Source: Paraflavitalea devenefica (lineage in GTDB: Bacteria; Bacteroidota; Bacteroidia; Chitinophagales; Chitinophagaceae). From it: a stretch of DNA of 64,000 nucleotides. A program made the position numbers and the translations under genes. Of the stretch, positions 9,147 through 15,988 are shown piece after piece. The notes under the pieces were generated by a model, which saw only the letters and a program-made list of their open reading frames with translations, did not search any database and was not told the DNA's origin. The DNA is taken from contig NZ_JAARML010000001.1 in assembly GCF_011759375.1 (NCBI RefSeq), positions 1,488,001-1,552,000 on the forward strand, given 5' to 3'. Every line of letters starts with the position of its first letter. Positions within the stretch are counted from its first letter, which is position 1.

Positions 9147-9956
9147 GTGAGCCAGAAAGCATTGTTAGCCTTGTGTATTGCCATCCTGCTGCCGGTAGCC
9201 AGTTATTTTATTGTAAAGTCGGTTAGCCGGGATGCTGTTAATATGCCTCGCAAGTTTTATCCGGAAGACACTATTGATACTGTGATCAATGGTAAAAAGG
9301 TAACGGATACTGTTTGGTACCAGTTGCCCAATGCTACCTTCACCAATCAACTGGGCAACCAGGTATCGCTGGATGAACTGCGCGGACGTATTATTATTGC
9401 CGATTTCTTTTTTACGCGCTGTCCTTCTATCTGTCCTTCCCTGACCCGTAATATGAAAGGCCTGCAGGAAAGCCTGAAGATGAAAGATATCACGAAACGT
9501 ATTGATACTACTTTTGTGCAATTCCTGTCTTTCAGTGTAGATCCCGAAAGAGACTCGGTACCGGTGCTTAAGAAGTATGCTGATAAATTCGGGGTGAACC
9601 ATGATGTGTGGTGGATGCTTACAGGCCCCAAGAAACAGATCTATGATTTTATCCTGCACGATATCAGGCTTCCCGCCCAGGATGGAGGCACAGTAGACTC
9701 TCTTTTTATTCATACGGAGAAGTTTGTGCTCATTGATAAGCAGGGTATCATCCGCGGTTATTACAATGGACTGGATTCAGCCGCTTTATCCAAACTGGCG
9801 GAAGATCTCACCCTGCTCATGCTGGAAAAAGACAAGAGAAAGCCCTCTCCGGTACTGGCTGAATTGCTTTCGCTGTGGCCCATTTTCCTGATGGTGATAG
9901 CCGGCGTGGCCCTATTCGTATGGGTGGTGCGCAGACCCCGATTAAACACGAAATAG
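9147..9956 (+). CDS. SCO1/SenC-family copper chaperone for oxidase assembly
   Basis: A thioredoxin-fold protein of about 269 residues. It has an N-terminal membrane anchor, the copper-binding CxxxC motif (TRCPSICP) and a distal His in FIHTEKFVLID, the three ligands that define SCO proteins. SCO proteins load copper into the CuA site of subunit II, which is encoded upstream. A second hydrophobic helix lies at the very C-terminus (SLWPIFLMVIAGVALFVWVV), which is unusual. The frame is open from GTG 9117, but a promoter -7 box overlaps that stretch, so GTG 9147 (SQKALLALCIAILL) is chosen as start. Confidence 0.9.
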   Translation: MSQKALLALCIAILLPVASYFIVKSVSRDAVNMPRKFYPEDTIDTVINGKKVTDTVWYQLPNATFTNQLGNQVSLDELRGRIIIADFFFTRCPSICPSLTRNMKGLQESLKMKDITKRIDTTFVQFLSFSVDPERDSVPVLKKYADKFGVNHDVWWMLTGPKKQIYDFILHDIRLPAQDGGTVDSLFIHTEKFVLIDKQGIIRGYYNGLDSAALSKLAEDLTLLMLEKDKRKPSPVLAELLSLWPIFLMVIAGVALFVWVVRRPRLNTK

Positions 9957-9964
9957 TTATACTT

Positions 9965-10546
9965 ATGTTAGCTCCTGTATTGGAAAAAAATGACAAAAAG
10001 GCCTGGTGGCTTATCGGTATCTTTTCCTTCGTGGTATTTGCTGCTGTGGTGGTGCTTGGCCGCGTGAAACTGGATGTGGACCCTGGCTTTGATATCCATG
10101 TTTTTGCCAAAGCCAATGCGATCATCAATTCCGCAGTAACGTTGTTGCTGGCAGTGGGGCTGATAACAGTAAAGCAGCGGAAATATGAGCTGCACAAAAA
10201 GATCATGTTTACGGCCATGATCTTATCCGTTCTCTTTCTTGTTTCTTACATCTGTCATCACCTGCTGGCCGGTGATACAAAGTTTGGCGACCTCGATCAT
10301 GATGGTGTAGTAAGTGAAGCAGAAAAAGCCAAGGTGACTGGGTTGCGTACCTTTTACTATATCATTCTCGGAACACATATTCCCCTGGCCGCCATCATAC
10401 TGCCTTTTGTATTGTTTACAGCCTATCGTGCGATGATAGCTGAATTTCCCAGGCATAAAAAGCTGGCGCGTATTACCTGGCCCATATGGTTTTATGTTTC
10501 TGTTACCGGTGTGCTGGTGTACCTGCTCATCAGTCCGTATTATTGA
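9965..10546 (+). CDS. DUF420 membrane protein (CtaM-like oxidase assembly factor) with an EF-hand loop
   Basis: A 193-residue protein with about five helices that matches the DUF420 family. A Firmicute member, CtaM, is needed to make active heme-copper oxidases, and the position right after SCO supports the same role. Conserved His residues are seen in HVFAKANAIINS, YELHKKIMF and LGTHIPLA. Between two helices lies DLDHDGVVSEAE (residues 109-120), a textbook EF-hand calcium loop with Asp at 1, 3 and 5, Gly at 6 and Glu at 12. The frame is open from 9875, but ATG 9965, just 8 bases after the SCO stop, gives the family N-terminus. Confidence 0.85.
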   Translation: MLAPVLEKNDKKAWWLIGIFSFVVFAAVVVLGRVKLDVDPGFDIHVFAKANAIINSAVTLLLAVGLITVKQRKYELHKKIMFTAMILSVLFLVSYICHHLLAGDTKFGDLDHDGVVSEAEKAKVTGLRTFYYIILGTHIPLAAIILPFVLFTAYRAMIAEFPRHKKLARITWPIWFYVSVTGVLVYLLISPYY

Positions 10547-10569
10547 GTATATTGGACTAAACTTATTGC

Positions 10570-11040
10570 ATGCAACAGGATGCTTTCAAGGCATTGAAAA
10601 TACTGCACTTAGCAATAACAGGTGGTTTTCTCCTGATTACGGCCATCTTTATTCTCCTTGTTCAGCTCGGACAATGGCAATCAATAGACCCTACCCTGGA
10701 AAGGACCTTACAGGTAGTGGCCGTGGTGGTATCCATAGCAGCATTACTGGTGGGTTTTAACCTCTTCAAAAGAAAGATAATGGAAGCCCGCAATAGTACG
10801 GCGCCGGGCGAAACCAGGATGGGTATGTACCGTACTGCCTGCATCCTTTGGTGGGCCATGATAGAGGGGCCGGGACTACTGGCTGTTATATGCTTTATGA
10901 TTACCGGTGGTTATGCCTTTATTGCATTGGCCGGTTTTCATATTCTGCTCCTGCTCGTTTTTATGCCCCGGAAAGACAATATTATCGTTTTGCTGAACCT
11001 CAATAGCCAGGAAGTGACGCGACTGGAAGGGCAACGCTAA
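10570..11040 (+). CDS. Small integral membrane protein of unknown function
   Basis: A 156-residue protein with four hydrophobic helices (about residues 15-35, 46-63, 93-113 and 115-131). No cofactor motif is visible. An Arg/Glu-rich loop between helices 2 and 3 (KRKIMEARN to ETRMG) is likely cytoplasmic. I do not recognise a family with confidence. It is the last gene of the SCO-DUF420 group, 23 bases after the DUF420 stop, which suggests a role linked to oxidase assembly or membrane energetics. Its TAA stop is part of a short palindrome shared with the convergent gene. Confidence 0.75.
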   Translation: MQQDAFKALKILHLAITGGFLLITAIFILLVQLGQWQSIDPTLERTLQVVAVVVSIAALLVGFNLFKRKIMEARNSTAPGETRMGMYRTACILWWAMIEGPGLLAVICFMITGGYAFIALAGFHILLLLVFMPRKDNIIVLLNLNSQEVTRLEGQR

Positions 11041-11053
11041 ACCTGTCAGGTTT
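11039..11053. repeat. 15-bp palindrome between convergent genes, related to the stem at 22605-22654
   Basis: AAACCTGTCAGGTTT is a perfect odd palindrome centred on T11046. It overlaps the stop codons of both convergent genes (11038-11040 and 11052-11054). The same AAACCTGTCAGG core forms the arms of the long inverted repeat at 22605-22654. Confidence 0.6.
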
Positions 11054-11453
11054 AGATCAGTTCTTTAGCAGGGTCCCAGAACAGTTGCTTAAAATTTACC
11101 ACGGTATCTTTCTTCACTTTAATACCTTCTTTCTCCAACAACTCTTTCATGCGGGTGGGGGTGGCAAAATGATGCTTGCCGCTCAACATGCCATTCCGGT
11201 TCACCACGCGGTGGGCAGGTATTTTAGGTTTCACCTTATCAGCGCCATGCATGGCCCAGCCCACCATACGTGAGGAAGATTTAGCGCCCAGGCAGGCTGC
11301 AATAGCGCCATAGGAAGTAACGCGTCCCTTGGGTATTTGCCGGGCTACTTCAAATACCAGTTCGAAAAAAGTATTGTCTTTACGCCCGGCGGGTGTAATA
11401 CTGGCCAGTTTCTCTTTTTTAACCGGCCTGACCGTTGTCTTGCGTGTAGCCAT
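11052..11453 (-). CDS. Alkyltransferase-like protein (ATL) of the MGMT/Ada C-terminal family
   Basis: A 133-residue protein with the O6-alkylguanine-DNA alkyltransferase fold: the segment PKGRVTSYGAIAACLG, a helix-turn-helix around SSSRMVGWAMHG, and the active-site loop. The catalytic PCHR of true alkyltransferases reads PAHRV here, with Ala80 in place of Cys. Such alkyltransferase-like proteins cannot accept the alkyl group; they flag O6-alkylguanine for nucleotide excision repair. The C-terminal LLEKEGI segment is also typical. The open frame extends up to 11612, but ATG 11453 gives a normal N-terminus. It overlaps the DUF5522 gene by 35 bases. Confidence 0.9.
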   Translation of the reverse strand: MATRKTTVRPVKKEKLASITPAGRKDNTFFELVFEVARQIPKGRVTSYGAIAACLGAKSSSRMVGWAMHGADKVKPKIPAHRVVNRNGMLSGKHHFATPTRMKELLEKEGIKVKKDTVVNFKQLFWDPAKELI

Positions 11454-11637
11454 CCTGTTTTCTTTTATTGAGTAGTTCAGTACGGCGTGGTTCAGGAACG
11501 TTCCTATAATCATAGGGACAATGTAAACAACCATTGCCGCAACATTGTCCCCGCTCCAGGTGATACCGGGCTGTAAACACCATGTATCCCTGCTCATTAT
11601 AATAATAATCAACGCCTTCTGTCAGAGTCTTCTTCAC
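11419..11637 (-). CDS. Small Cys-rich DUF5522 protein
   Basis: A 72-residue protein with a cluster of four Cys in CCGNGCLHCPYDY, likely a small metal (zinc or iron-sulfur) site. This motif is the core of the DUF5522 family, found in Bacteroidota and other bacteria, often near DNA-repair or RNA-modification genes. The start ATG at 11637 overlaps the end of trmB by 29 bases, and its end overlaps the start of the ATL gene by 35 bases, so the three genes are translationally coupled. Function unknown. Confidence 0.8.
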   Translation of the reverse strand: MKKTLTEGVDYYYNEQGYMVFTARYHLERGQCCGNGCLHCPYDYRNVPEPRRTELLNKRKQDGYTQDNGQAG

Positions 11638-12322
11638 GCAGCAATTCTTTTAAAGCATCATTTTTATCAGGGAGCGGTGTGGCCGGCAAACTGAATTGCA
11701 GGTAATGGATCCGGTTGCTTTGGGCAATGTCCAGACTTTCATAATGCGTTTTGATCTTCAGTACTTCGCTAACATTATCACTGCCATAAACATCGTCACT
11801 ATCCTGCATTACTGGTAGCTCATGCAGGTCAATCACCCATTTGGTAAACCGGTACAGGTTAGGGCTATCTGTTTTCAGGTTAATATAACCGCCAGGTTTC
11901 AGTATTTGTTGGTACAGCCGGAGGAATTTAGGGTGGGTAAGCCGCTTTTTGGCTTTGCCGGTACGCAATTGGGGGTCAGGGAAGGTGATCCATATCTCTG
12001 ATACCTCACCAGGTGCGAAATAGCTGGCGATCTGGTCAATTTGTGTACGCAGGAAGGCTACGTTACCAAGCTGTTCCTGCAGGGCCTTTTTAGCCCCTAC
12101 CCAGATGCGGTTACCTTTCAGGTCTATGCCCAGGAAGTTCTTATCCGGAAACAGCCTGCCCAATCCTACCGCATATTCCCCTTTGCCGCAGGCCAGCTCC
12201 AGCACGATGGGATTCTCATTTTTAAAAAACGCCGCCCACCGTCCCGGCATATTTTCCGGGTATTGCAGCACATTGGGGAAGGTGGCCATCTCTGCAAAGC
12301 GTACCAGTTTCTTTTGACCCAT
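11609..12322 (-). CDS. trmB: tRNA (guanine-N7-)-methyltransferase TrmB
   Basis: A 237-residue Rossmann-fold methyltransferase that makes m7G46 in tRNA. The SAM-binding motif LELACGKGEYAVGLG and the catalytic segment FPDPQLRTGKAKKRLTHPKFL(as FPDPQ...KKRL) are visible. The start is ATG 12322 (MGQKKLVRFAEM); the open frame runs on to 12379, but a terminator and a -7 promoter box lie there, so the longer form is unlikely. It heads a three-gene unit with the DUF5522 and ATL genes on the - strand. Confidence 0.93.
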   Translation of the reverse strand: MGQKKLVRFAEMATFPNVLQYPENMPGRWAAFFKNENPIVLELACGKGEYAVGLGRLFPDKNFLGIDLKGNRIWVGAKKALQEQLGNVAFLRTQIDQIASYFAPGEVSEIWITFPDPQLRTGKAKKRLTHPKFLRLYQQILKPGGYINLKTDSPNLYRFTKWVIDLHELPVMQDSDDVYGSDNVSEVLKIKTHYESLDIAQSNRIHYLQFSLPATPLPDKNDALKELLREEDSDRRR

Positions 12323-12328
12323 AGGCCG

Positions 12329-12336
12329 CAAAAGTA
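12329..12336 (-). promoter_or_regulatory. Bacteroidota -7 box directly before trmB
   Basis: On the - strand this reads TACTTTTG, a full match to TAnnTTTG. It ends 6 bases before the trmB ATG, so transcription should start on or next to the start codon and the mRNA would be leaderless. It lies just after the terminator of the upstream lipoprotein gene. Confidence 0.6.
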
Positions 12337-12344
12337 GCGAAATC

Positions 12345-12385
12345 AAAAAACCCGCTGAAAAGAAGGGTAATTCTTTCAACGGGTT
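12345..12385 (-). terminator. Terminator of the lipoprotein gene at 12422-13180
   Basis: On the - strand the arms AACCCGTTGAAA (12385-12374) and TTTCAGCGGGTT (12360-12349) pair over 12 positions with one G-T wobble and are followed by TTTT. It lies 37 bases after the lipoprotein stop and before the trmB promoter. Confidence 0.8.
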
Positions 12386-12421
12386 ATGCCGGCCGCAGAG
12401 GTGCCCAGGGGTTATCGATTA

Positions 12422-13180
12422 TTAGTCGATATCGTTGTTATCACAGGTATATTCGATTTCAGTTACAGGTATATTAAAGAAAGAAGGCTGAGATGAATTG
12501 GCTCCTGATATAGGATAAGCAGTGGGCAGGTTTTTGCTGTTATAGCTAAGTGCTGTTACGCGATTGTTCATACTGTAATCACGGTTCATAAAGGCCAATA
12601 CCAGGCTGGTGCGGAGGTAATTGGTTTTGTTGTCGTAGGTAGCACCAGGCCTGATCAGGTTGCCCTGCGCATCATAACTGTAAGTAGTGACATGTTCCGA
12701 ACCGGGTATTCCCACTACTTTGAAAGCTACCTGGGAGATACGTCCCTTTGAATCATAGGAGTATTCATTTACAAATGTTTGATAGAAAGAGGCGGGGTTA
12801 TTAACATCTGTGCCTGCATACAAGGTAGTATCCCGTACAATGAAGTGGTTATTGTCATAAAAATACCTGGTGTAATACTCAATATTATCCGAAGCATATT
12901 GGGCTTTAAAAGTCGTCAGACGGCGATGGTTGTCATAATAAAAATAATAATGAGGTCTGCCGGTAGTAGGCACACTCTGGATAATGCTTACCGGATCGCC
13001 CCAGGCATTGTTGGTGAACGTAGAGACGTTCACTTCTACCGGACTGTTGAGATCATACTGGTACCTGGAAATGATCTTTTCAATTTTACAGGGAACTTCA
13101 AAATGTCCTCTTTTTTTGCAGGACACGGAAAAGAGCACGGCGGACAGGGCTACGAAGCGGAGAAGGCTGGATACTCGCAT
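12422..13180 (-). CDS. Secreted lipoprotein with YD-like beta repeats, function unknown
   Basis: A 252-residue predicted lipoprotein: a signal peptide with lipobox ending at Cys21 (LFSVSCKK). The mature part contains repeated strands of the form YxYDxxGxI/L (for example YFYYDNHRRLTTF, YSYDSKGRISQVAF, YSYDAQGNLIRPG), resembling the YD/RHS-type repeats seen in many Bacteroidota lipoproteins (DUF4595-like). It is therefore probably a beta-sheet surface protein. Two Cys remain in the mature protein (PCKIE near the N-terminus, YTCDNN near the end). It has its own terminator. The 325 bases upstream (13181-13505) hold AT-rich DNA and the terminator of the tRNA-like gene. Confidence 0.75.
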   Translation of the reverse strand: MRVSSLLRFVALSAVLFSVSCKKRGHFEVPCKIEKIISRYQYDLNSPVEVNVSTFTNNAWGDPVSIIQSVPTTGRPHYYFYYDNHRRLTTFKAQYASDNIEYYTRYFYDNNHFIVRDTTLYAGTDVNNPASFYQTFVNEYSYDSKGRISQVAFKVVGIPGSEHVTTYSYDAQGNLIRPGATYDNKTNYLRTSLVLAFMNRDYSMNNRVTALSYNSKNLPTAYPISGANSSQPSFFNIPVTEIEYTCDNNDID

Positions 13181-13452
13181 ACAATAAATAGGTTTAAATG
13201 GTTGATAGTAAAATGATGACCGAAATTACTTCTTATTTTAAATTAAAAAACACTCATAAGTTATTTAATTATGAATAATATGTGTAGAAATGGACATACG
13301 AATGCCAGGCAGTTAAGGAAGAGGAAAACTGCGTAAAAAATTAATCAGGTATTGGAATAACAGGATACTGAAAGGAGACACATCGGGTGAAGGAACAGCG
13401 TCGTAGAGGAAATAAAGATAAAGCGCCGGGCTTATTTTACCAAAATGGGAAT

Positions 13453-13488
13453 AAAAAAAGAAACCCTCCCGGAAGAATCCGACAGGGT
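13453..13488 (-). terminator. Terminator of the tRNA-like RNA gene
   Basis: On the - strand, arms ACCCT (13488-13484) and AGGGT (13467-13463) with an inner CGGA/TCCG pairing are followed within a few bases by a run of seven T (13459-13453). It lies about 18 bases after the encoded CCA end at 13506, which supports an independent RNA gene. Confidence 0.75.
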
Positions 13489-13505
13489 GTATGTGTTGCT
13501 TGCTC

Positions 13506-13669
13506 TGGCTGTAGAGGGAGGATTCGAACCTCCACGGGGCAGTTAGCTGTAGCGCAATCTGTGGTGGTCAACCCCAGTCATCCCGAAGGACGGCATTACA
13601 CTACGTTTATCCTGTGACCCCCACCCCCGAGACAAGGGGGCATGTCTGCCAAAGTTCCATCACTCCACA
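13506..13669 (-). ncRNA. tRNA-like RNA with a folded variable region of about 90 nt
   Basis: Read on the - strand, TGTGGAG (13669-13663) pairs with CTCTACA (13516-13510) as a 7-bp acceptor stem with one G-T wobble, followed by discriminator G and an encoded CCA (13508-13506). A perfect T arm is present: stem GGAGG/CCTCC with loop TTCGAAT. A Leu-like D arm (ATGGAAC...GGCAGACAT) and an anticodon arm CCCCC-TTGTCTC-GGGGG follow, placing GTC (Asp) as anticodon but with a pyrimidine at 37. Between anticodon arm and T arm lie 90 nt (13623-13534), far more than the usual 12-20 of class II tRNAs. They fold: GGGG with CCCC (13539-13536) at the base, a 10-bp helix (13604-13595 with 13558-13549), a CGTCC-TTCG-GGATG hairpin and a second hairpin. 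Too short for a group I intron or tmRNA. It could be a divergent tRNA or a tRNA-derived regulatory RNA. Confidence 0.65.
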
Positions 13670-13819
13670 GTATAGGTCTGTATTTAAAGAACGATTACAG
13701 TGCAATATTAAAGAAATATGCCTGTTCATTGAGAATTATTCAACAAAAATTTTGAAAGTTTCGATATTCTACAAATATTTGCACAATTGTTTGATTTTTT
13801 ACAAAAAACGATTGCTAAA

Positions 13820-14287
13820 ATGGGAGCTAAATTGAATCTTGATAAACTCGACCTGCAGATCATCCATGAGATGATGGATAATGCCGAGATATCTTATGCA
13901 GACCTGGGTAAGAAGCTGTTTGTATCCGGGGGCACCATTCATGTGCGTATCAAAAAGCTACAGGAAGCCGGAGTAGTGAAAGGTACAAAATTAAACGTTG
14001 ACCTCAAGCAGATGGGGTATGATGTCATTGCCTTTATTGGGATATACCTCGAAAAGAGCTCACTTTATGATTCCGTAGCCAAAGAACTGCAAAAAATACC
14101 TGAGATCACCCGCCTCAACTATACCACTGGCAATTATAGCATGTTTGCCGAGATCATCTGCCGTGATATTAATCAATTGCGTTTTGTATTACACGATGAA
14201 CTACAGAAAATCAAAGGTATAGAACGTACGGAAACCTTTATTTCCCTGGAAGAAAGCTTTAACCGCAATGTACAGGTGCTGGCCTGA
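13820..14287 (+). CDS. Lrp/AsnC-family transcriptional regulator
   Basis: A 155-residue regulator with an N-terminal winged helix (helix-turn-helix around ISYADLGKKLFVSGGTIHVRIKKL, in residues 22-47) and a C-terminal RAM/AsnC ligand-binding domain (from about residue 60, including YTTGNYSMFAEIICRD). Such proteins form octamers and respond to amino acids. The open frame reaches back to 13787, but ATG 13820 gives the family N-terminus. A near-consensus -7 box (AATATTTG) lies about 45 bases upstream. It is divergent from the tRNA-like RNA gene and is not in an operon. Confidence 0.9.
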   Translation: MGAKLNLDKLDLQIIHEMMDNAEISYADLGKKLFVSGGTIHVRIKKLQEAGVVKGTKLNVDLKQMGYDVIAFIGIYLEKSSLYDSVAKELQKIPEITRLNYTTGNYSMFAEIICRDINQLRFVLHDELQKIKGIERTETFISLEESFNRNVQVLA

Positions 14288-14378
14288 TAAATTTCCCCCC
14301 TGTACAATAAAATTCATCTTTCAAATGAGGCGATTTAATATTAGCTTTAGCGCAGGTTCCAATCAATAACTAATGCAC

Positions 14379-14789
14379 ATGAAAAAGATCGTATTATTAA
14401 GCCTTACATTATTAACCCTGGCCACTTTTTCTTCCTGTGGTAAAGGAGGAGGTGGTGGAGGCGGTTGTTCCGAAGCCGCTATGCAGGTGAATACCACACC
14501 CGCTATTAATACTACTGAACCCGCCGCGCCCGGCCCTAATTTCCCTTTACAGGTAAATATCACTGCCGGTTTGCCCACAGCAGGCGTTACCATTGAAGTA
14601 ACCGCAAGCCCGGATGCCGGTGGTTCACCTTTCTTTACACAAACCCTGCCGGATGTAAAAACGGCTATTAGTAATTTCACCATTACCAATACCCCTTCAA
14701 CTACCCTCAGTGTGGTAAAGATCACCATAACGTCCAAGAGCTGCGCCTCCAATAAATGGACCGGCAGCTATCGTTATTCCAGGAAATAG
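14379..14789 (+). CDS. Small lipoprotein of unknown function
   Basis: A 136-residue predicted lipoprotein (start MKKIVLLSL at 14379; an in-frame ATG 6 bases upstream is also possible). The signal peptide ends in FSSC, and the mature N-terminus is a glycine run (GKGGGGGGGC), a flexible linker common in Bacteroidota surface lipoproteins. The rest is Thr/Pro/Ala-rich and predicted to be beta-sheet. A second Cys pair (C in GGC and in KSCASN) could form a disulfide. No family recognised. It stands alone, ending before the hairpin at 14822. Confidence 0.7.
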   Translation: MKKIVLLSLTLLTLATFSSCGKGGGGGGGCSEAAMQVNTTPAINTTEPAAPGPNFPLQVNITAGLPTAGVTIEVTASPDAGGSPFFTQTLPDVKTAISNFTITNTPSTTLSVVKITITSKSCASNKWTGSYRYSRK

Positions 14790-14821
14790 ATTGTAAGTAA
14801 TTAATCAGTCCGCTATACATG

Positions 14822-14862
14822 TTTCAACCAGTTACTGGCTACCGGTAACTGGTTGTTGCTTT
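14822..14862. terminator. Bidirectional terminator hairpin between convergent genes
   Basis: CAACCAGTTAC (14825-14835) pairs perfectly with GTAACTGGTTG (14845-14855), and three more pairs extend into the loop. A T-rich stretch (TTGCTTTT) follows on the + strand. It lies between the stops of the convergent lipoprotein and permease genes. Confidence 0.8.
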
Positions 14863-15959
14863 TATGCCTTTACCTGCAAGGCATCCCTTAATCCATTGCC
14901 CAGCATATTAAAGGCCAGTACCAGTAACATAATGGCAAACCCCGGCGCCAGCGCCAGCATCGGGTTATGGGTTATAATGAAGTTATAGTTCTCTTTGATC
15001 ATTAAGCCCCAGCTTGGCTGCGGAGGTTGAACGCCTACTCCCAAAAAACTTAACCCTGCTTCTATTACAATGGCTGATGCAAAATTAGAAGCTGCCACCA
15101 CCATGACCGGTCCCATCACATTGGGCAGCACATGGCGTACAATAATACGCGGATGCGAAAAGCCCAGTGCACGCGCTGCCTCTACATATTCCATTTCCCG
15201 CACGCTCAATACCTGCCCGCGTATGATACGCGCTACATTGACCCACATCGTGAGGCCAATAGCGATGAATACCTGCCAGAATCCTTTGCCCAGCATCAGG
15301 GTAATGGCAAACACCAGTAATAAAGTAGGGATGCTCCAGATAACATTGATGAACCACATAATGGCATCATCCACCCATCCCCTGAAATAACCAGCCAGTG
15401 AACCCAGTAATACACCAATGCTCAGGGATATTAATACGGTGATCAGACCCACGCTCAGACTTACGCGCACCCCCACCAATAGCCTGCTGAGGATATCGCG
15501 GCCATATTTGTCGGTGCCGAGGTAAAAGGTTTCCTTGACAATCCTGTAATCGCCCTTAGCGCCTCCTTCTTCCCAACGTGTTGCCTGCAACGGATAGGCC
15601 ACCCGCTCAGTAATACCTTCATCAATAAACTGCTGAATGATCAGGCTGTCCCGGGTAGTTGTATAACTGCTAATAGGAATATATTGGTATTGGTCCTCAC
15701 GGCCATTCATCAGGCGTGTGAAAAAAGACACTTTTTCTATAACACGGTCTTTGGGCAGTAACAAAAACTGTTGCTTAAACCCAGGCTTCTGCCCGCCGAT
15801 TTCCACGATCATCCTGTTGGCATTGGGTGTTCCGTCAGGAGCCAGTACATGCGCCAGCAATGCTACCAGTAAGGCGAGCATAATGATCACGATACCAAAT
15901 AAAGCGCCTTTATTGCGTTTTAATCGTCGCCAGGTAGAACGTGTTGCGGCAGTGGCCAT
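14862..15959 (-). CDS. ABC transporter permease, DppC/OppC (peptide/nickel) family
   Basis: A 365-residue permease with six predicted helices. The cytoplasmic EAA motif is clear: EAARALGFSHPRIIVRHVLP, the contact site for the ATPase. An N-terminal helix (about residues 18-38) is followed by a long periplasmic insertion (residues 40-130), as in Bacteroidota OppC proteins, then five helices. Substrates of the family are oligopeptides or nickel; the sequence does not tell which. No ATPase, partner permease or binding protein lies next to it, so the complex must be assembled from genes elsewhere. Confidence 0.88.
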   Translation of the reverse strand: MATAATRSTWRRLKRNKGALFGIVIIMLALLVALLAHVLAPDGTPNANRMIVEIGGQKPGFKQQFLLLPKDRVIEKVSFFTRLMNGREDQYQYIPISSYTTTRDSLIIQQFIDEGITERVAYPLQATRWEEGGAKGDYRIVKETFYLGTDKYGRDILSRLLVGVRVSLSVGLITVLISLSIGVLLGSLAGYFRGWVDDAIMWFINVIWSIPTLLLVFAITLMLGKGFWQVFIAIGLTMWVNVARIIRGQVLSVREMEYVEAARALGFSHPRIIVRHVLPNVMGPVMVVAASNFASAIVIEAGLSFLGVGVQPPQPSWGLMIKENYNFIITHNPMLALAPGFAIMLLVLAFNMLGNGLRDALQVKA

Positions 15960-15988
15960 TGGTGAAATATAGTATTGGTAATGTACGT

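Noticed and set aside
13506..13669. tmRNA or group I intron in a tRNA
   Set aside because: Far too short for either, no tag frame, and the insert is between anticodon arm and T arm rather than in the anticodon loop.
13387..13835. Small + strand open frames around the tRNA-like gene
   Set aside because: They cover the structured RNA and its terminator and have no start signals or protein-like sequence.
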